This document shows, piece by piece, positions 60,502 through 64,000 of a DNA stretch of 64,000 nucleotides. The notes beneath the pieces are model-generated. The model was not told the DNA's origin, did no database searches, and worked only from the letters and a program-made list of their open reading frames with translations. A program made the translations under genes and the position numbers. How positions within the stretch are numbered: position 1 is the stretch's first letter; the number at the start of each line of letters is the position of its first letter. The DNA comes from Erythrobacter litoralis (GTDB taxonomy: Bacteria; Pseudomonadota; Alphaproteobacteria; Sphingomonadales; Sphingomonadaceae), in NCBI RefSeq assembly GCF_029760855.1, contig NZ_SOSI01000003.1, positions 469,453-533,452 of the forward strand. Reading direction: 5' to 3'.

Positions 60502-62676
60502 TTGGCAACGATGGTCCTGACCTCGATCGGCAGCGTGTTCGGCCCGATCGGCAGCGCAGTCGGTTCGCTCCTCGGCGCCGCAATCGATTCACGAATATTC
60601 GGTTCCGGATCGGCCGATGGCCCACGGCTAAAGGAACTCGCCGTTTCCGGATCGAGTTACGGCACTCCTATAGCCAAGCACTATGGTGCGGTACGGGCGG
60701 CCGGCACGATAATCTGGTCGACCGATCTCGTCGAACACAAGGAGAAGAGCGGGGGCGGCAAAGGCCAACCGAAAACGACGGCATACAGCTATTCGGTGTC
60801 CTTCGCCGTTGCCTTGGCCAGCCGCCCGATCGACAGGATCGGCCGTATCTGGGCAGATGGCAATCTTTTGCGCGGCGCCGCGGGCGACCTCAAGACCGGC
60901 GGTGAGCTGCGCGTATATCTAGGTCATGCCGACCAGCAGCTAGACCCGGCCATCGAGGCATCGCTTGGACCGGAATGCCCGGCGTTTCGCGGCACGGCCT
61001 ATGTCGTTTTCGAAGATCTCGACCTCTCCGATTTCGGCAACCGCATCCCGGCTCTGAGTTTCGAGGTTTTTGCGGGCTCGGGTAGCGATACGATGGTCGA
61101 CCTTATCGGTGAAAACTCGATTGGAGCGAGCGTCAACGCCAGTTTCGACGAACTGATGGGCTTCACCTACGATGGCGGCAATCTTCAGGACGTCATCGGC
61201 CTGATCGATCGTCTCGAACCTGTTACGCCGCACATTGCCGGTCGAACTCTGACTCTCGAGAATCAATCGGCCCATCTTACTGCCGCCCCTGCCCTGCTTG
61301 CTCCGCCGGCTCGGTGGGACGAAGGGGATTTCGGCAAGGATAGCGGTGTTTCACGGCAGCAGCGAGGGCCTCAACCTCGCTTCGGCGGACTTCGCTACTA
61401 CGATGTCGCAAGAGACTATCAGCCGGGCCTGCAGCGAACACTCGGCGCTTCGGATGTTCAGCAAATTTTCGAATTTCCCGGGGTGTTCGGCGCGTCCGAG
61501 GCAAAGGCCGTCGCTCGCAAGGCACAGACGAGAAGCATGGCGAAGGGTGAAACGATCTCATGGCGGTGCACCGAACTCGATCCTTCGCTCCATGCAGGCG
61601 CGCTGGTGCGATTGCCGACCGAGCCGGGCCTCTGGCGCGTCGATTCGTGGGAATGGCGGGAGAAAGGGATCGAATTGGAACTCTCGCGTCACCGCACTGC
61701 CCCCGCAACATCGATTGTATCGAATGCTGGCGTTGGTTGGACACCAGCCGACAGGCATGCCGCATCGACCGAGCTATCCATGTTCGAATTACCATGGGAT
61801 GGACTCGGATACGCTAACGAGCGGCGTATTTTTGCTGCTGTATCTCACACCGCCGGCCGCTGGGCGGGTGCCGCCCTGTATGCGATCCAATCGGGCGCTT
61901 TGAACTCTACCGGGCAGTCCCTGACAAGAAGCGCGACCATCGGGACGCTAATCTCGGCTCTCGGCCCCTCCCCGTGCCGACGGCTGGAACCCGATGCGGG
62001 ATTGATCCTCGAATGCGCCGATGACGACGCGTTTTTCGGGACTACCGATGCGGCGGGTTTGGCTCAGGGCTTCAATCGCTTGCTGTGCGGCGGAGAAGTG
62101 ATCCAGTTCATGAAAGCCGAGCTTCTGCAAGCCGGGGTTTGGCGTCTCTCCGGACTGCTGCGCGGGCGTGGCGGGACGGAGGAGGACGCCTTGTCCGGTC
62201 ATTCCAAAGGTACATCAGTAATCCTGCTCGATGAAAATGTAACTCCGGTGTCGGAACAGGGCGTACGCATGGCAGGCGGGGAAGGATTTGCCGCTTTCGG
62301 CTCTACGGACACGGAGCCCGCATTCGCTTCGGTTGCCAACCCGGGACGTAGCCTAAGACCGCCCTCCCCCGTTCATGCGGTTGCGCGCGTTCTCGCGGAC
62401 CGAGCAATCCATCTAACCTGGACGCGGCGCGTACGGGGTGGGTGGCATTGGCCCGATGGTGTCGAGTCTCCGCTGGTCGAGGAAGCGGAAGCTTACGAAA
62501 TCGGTGCCGGCTCGCCGGACGCGCCAAACTTCCTTCGTCGAACCGCCATACCGCGAGCGACCCTTTCTGCTGATGAGACGACGGAAATTGGCGGTCCCGA
62601 ACGACTGTGGGTGAGGCAAATCGGTACGTTCGCCTCGTCCCCTGCGACCGCTTTCTTATCCAATGTAGGAGACTGA
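60502..62676 (+). CDS. GTA long tail hub protein, short form (g15-like)
   Basis: A 724 aa tail protein. The N-terminus SIGSVFGPIGSAVGSLLGAAIDSRIF and the SGSSYGTPIAKHYGAVRAAGTIIW stretch match the g15 (megatron) family, and the middle corresponds to the phage-tail_3 hub module. RcGTA g15 is about 1300 aa because of an N-terminal TIM-barrel domain, which has no room here. TTG start at 60502, 3 bp after g14; the upstream AATGGAG serves as a weak SD. The C-terminal part has the beta-rich look of a receptor-binding tip. Confidence 0.88.
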   Translation: MATMVLTSIGSVFGPIGSAVGSLLGAAIDSRIFGSGSADGPRLKELAVSGSSYGTPIAKHYGAVRAAGTIIWSTDLVEHKEKSGGGKGQPKTTAYSYSVSFAVALASRPIDRIGRIWADGNLLRGAAGDLKTGGELRVYLGHADQQLDPAIEASLGPECPAFRGTAYVVFEDLDLSDFGNRIPALSFEVFAGSGSDTMVDLIGENSIGASVNASFDELMGFTYDGGNLQDVIGLIDRLEPVTPHIAGRTLTLENQSAHLTAAPALLAPPARWDEGDFGKDSGVSRQQRGPQPRFGGLRYYDVARDYQPGLQRTLGASDVQQIFEFPGVFGASEAKAVARKAQTRSMAKGETISWRCTELDPSLHAGALVRLPTEPGLWRVDSWEWREKGIELELSRHRTAPATSIVSNAGVGWTPADRHAASTELSMFELPWDGLGYANERRIFAAVSHTAGRWAGAALYAIQSGALNSTGQSLTRSATIGTLISALGPSPCRRLEPDAGLILECADDDAFFGTTDAAGLAQGFNRLLCGGEVIQFMKAELLQAGVWRLSGLLRGRGGTEEDALSGHSKGTSVILLDENVTPVSEQGVRMAGGEGFAAFGSTDTEPAFASVANPGRSLRPPSPVHAVARVLADRAIHLTWTRRVRGGWHWPDGVESPLVEEAEAYEIGAGSPDAPNFLRRTAIPRATLSADETTEIGGPERLWVRQIGTFASSPATAFLSNVGD

Positions 62677-62678
62677 CC

Positions 62679-63128
62679 TTGTCCGAAAACATGCCTTTCT
62701 CGAACCACACACCACGCTTCGGTTTGCCCTACCTGTTCGCAGGGCAAAGCCAGCGGGAATTTTACGTGAACGAAGCCTTAGCTAGGCTTGACCTCTTACT
62801 GCATCCGGTTGTTGAAGGATCGTTCGTTCAAGCGCCCGAGGAGCCGACAGCTGGTGAGATTTATCTCGTTGATAAAGGAGCCACCGGCGATTGGACGGGA
62901 AGAGACGATAGCTTGGCGGGCTGGGATGGTCAGCAGTGGACCTATGCTGCTCCCGTGAAAGGTATGACGGTCTTCGAACGGAACAGAGGCAAGAAGCGAT
63001 GCTACTTGAATGGATGGTCAGACATTGAAGCCATTGAAAACCCGACGGGTGGCGAAACCATCGATGTTGAAGCTCGGCACGCTATCACTCAGCTTATCGA
63101 GACGCTCGAAAAGCTTACTCTTATCTAG
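62679..63128 (+). CDS. DUF2793 domain protein, last gene of the GTA cluster
   Basis: A 149 aa protein with the DUF2793 pattern: RFGLPYLFAGQSQREFYVNE, a Trp-bearing turn (WDGQQWTYAAPVKGM) and FERNRGKKRCYLNGW. DUF2793 occurs in GTA- and phage-linked tail fibre proteins of alphaproteobacteria. TTG start at 62679 has AGGAG 7 nt upstream; ATG 62691 is the alternative. Position after g15 suggests a tail fibre or accessory tip protein (inference). Confidence 0.82.
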   Translation: MSENMPFSNHTPRFGLPYLFAGQSQREFYVNEALARLDLLLHPVVEGSFVQAPEEPTAGEIYLVDKGATGDWTGRDDSLAGWDGQQWTYAAPVKGMTVFERNRGKKRCYLNGWSDIEAIENPTGGETIDVEARHAITQLIETLEKLTLI

Positions 63129-63131
63129 TCT

Positions 63132-63162
63132 GCGCTCTTTTGTTCGACGCGCAAAAGAGCGC
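63132..63162. terminator. Inverted repeat at the end of the GTA cluster
   Basis: GCGCTCTTTTG (63132-63142) and CAAAAGAGCGC (63152-63162) form a perfect 11-bp dyad around 9 nt, right after the last GTA stop. It is not followed by a T-run, so it may be a weak or factor-dependent terminator or an RNA 3' end stabiliser. Confidence 0.5.
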
Positions 63163-63323
63163 TAATTTCGAAACTATCAGCCTGTCATTCCAACGCCACG
63201 CATAGCGGTTATAGCGACTTTCCTGCAACAGTTCCCATCGATTGTCCGCTTGTCACATGAATGGAGGGAAGATAGATGTCCCCCAATTCGGTGGCTCCAA
63301 TTCTCAATAAGGGGAAATCAATA

Positions 63324-64000
63324 ATGCGGAAATTCGTCATAGGTATGGCGATGGCCTCTACGGCCCTCGCATCGCCTGCCCTCGCTCGCGACGATGCTTG
63401 GTACATCGGCGTCGAAGGCGGCGCGATGATCGTCGAAGACATGGATCTGGACGTCGGCCTCGACGAAGGTGCAGACCAAGCCAGCCTTGATTTCGATTAC
63501 GGCTACGACGTCGGCGGTTTCGTCGGTTATGACTTCGGCGCGTTCCGTCTGGAAGCGGAAGTAAGCTATCGCGATGCCGATCTCGATGAGGTTACCGTCG
63601 GTACGAGCGGTCTTCCGGCCGGTGCCGTCTCGCAGAGCTTCGCTCCGGCTGGCGTGTATCCTGGCGACGGTTCGATCAACGCGCTCAGCTTCATGCTGAA
63701 CGGTTTGTTCGACTTCGGCGATGACGACGGTCTGCAAGGCTATGCCGGCGGTGGTGCTGGTGTTGCACGCACAGATATTGAGGGTCGCGTATTCGATCTC
63801 GGTGATCCGTCGCTGAACGATTCGGACAGCGGTTTCGCCTGGCAGCTTCTCGCTGGCATCAACGCTCCGCTGACCGATACTATTGATGTCGGCTTGCGGT
63901 ATCGCTTCTTCAATGCAGAAGACGTGAATGTCGTCGATCGTGCCGGTCGCAACTTGGAAGGCCGTCTGCGTACACACTCGCTGATGGGTACGTTGACTTA
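63324..64000 (+). CDS. Outer-membrane beta-barrel protein, OmpA-like (partial, cut by window end)
   Basis: Start ATG 63324 with AAGGGGA upstream. The signal peptide (MRKFVIGMAMASTALASPALA) is cut before RDDAWYIGVEGGAMI, the usual first strand of an eight-stranded OmpA/OmpW-type barrel. Strands alternate through the visible 225 residues (DVGGFVGYDFGAFRLEAEVSYR, LQGYAGGGAGVARTDI, DTIDVGLRYRFF), with acidic loops. The frame runs to the window edge, so a C-terminal OmpA peptidoglycan-binding domain may follow outside. It lies 195 bp after the GTA cluster. Confidence 0.85.
   Translation, partial: MRKFVIGMAMASTALASPALARDDAWYIGVEGGAMIVEDMDLDVGLDEGADQASLDFDYGYDVGGFVGYDFGAFRLEAEVSYRDADLDEVTVGTSGLPAGAVSQSFAPAGVYPGDGSINALSFMLNGLFDFGDDDGLQGYAGGGAGVARTDIEGRVFDLGDPSLNDSDSGFAWQLLAGINAPLTDTIDVGLRYRFFNAEDVNVVDRAGRNLEGRLRTHSLMGTLT

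Noticed and set aside
49302..63128. Reading the cluster as an inducible prophage
   Set aside because: No integrase, repressor, replication, lysis or att repeats were seen, and the gene order is that of GTAs. Sequence outside the window could still change this.
1..64000. CRISPR arrays, tRNA or rRNA genes, insertion sequences
   Set aside because: No regular direct-repeat array, cloverleaf-like segment, rRNA-like stretch or transposase frame was found on either strand.

Overview
The window reads as chromosome of a GC-rich alphaproteobacterium of the Sphingomonadales, most likely Erythrobacteraceae. This is inferred from the gene set: CtrA and DivK, a serine palmitoyltransferase with its own acyl carrier protein, two VPEP-type PEP-CTERM secreted proteins, a DksA with a single zinc-site cysteine, and a gene transfer agent (GTA) cluster between housekeeping genes. 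No rRNA, tRNA, insertion sequence, integrase or CRISPR array was seen.

Layout. 0-3 kb: the end of a CoA-transferase operon, then a GbsR/MarR-type regulator and a small membrane protein that share a palindromic operator. 3-10 kb (minus strand): metK, lnt, a DUF4167 protein, and the prmC-prfA-hisS block. 10-16 kb: an M61 peptidase, ppa, a BON-MscS channel, pmbA/tldD. 16-19 kb: lptB, rpoN, ctrA. 19-24 kb: two PEP-CTERM proteins around trmB, a succinate-semialdehyde-type dehydrogenase and an SDR. 24-33 kb: maeB, mutS, small membrane and hydrophilic proteins, a 3-hydroxybutyryl-CoA dehydrogenase, a cobalamin adenosyltransferase, gluQ and an HNH nuclease. 33-39 kb: a small acidic lipoprotein, the kynABU tryptophan degradation operon, a peptide-binding lipoprotein, a PilZ protein and dksA. 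39-43 kb: a Sel1 protein and a compact minus-strand operon. 43-49 kb: divK, ACP and serine palmitoyltransferase, a large coiled-coil membrane protein, an OsmC protein and a YqaA protein.

49.15-63.16 kb is the notable part: a headful-packaging GTA cluster with the RcGTA-like order small terminase, TerL, portal, g3.5, prohead protease, capsid, connector, small ORF, tail terminator, tail tube, two tail chaperones, very short tape measure, distal tail, hub, NlpC/P60 peptidase, long hub protein, DUF2793 protein. It has no integrase, replication or lysis gene. Three things stand out. First, a strong promoter-like sequence (TTGACA-17-TAGACA) lies beside an inverted repeat and a spaced direct repeat, and is followed within about 64 nt by an intrinsic terminator before the first gene. 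Second, the capsid gene has a terminator-like hairpin on each side. Third, the g12-position protein is 768 aa: a DUF2460 module behind a roughly 565-residue extension with a TIM-barrel-like look, while the g15-position protein is only 724 aa, too short for the TIM-barrel domain known from RcGTA g15. Together these suggest antitermination-controlled expression and a rearranged tail tip.

Possible cell-cycle wiring: ctrA has three TTAA half-sites upstream, a full TTAA-N7-TTAA CtrA box precedes the PEP-CTERM gene at 23.1 kb, and a TTAACCAT half-site with a GANTC precedes the Sel1 gene at 39.7 kb. The right edge cuts an outer-membrane beta-barrel gene.
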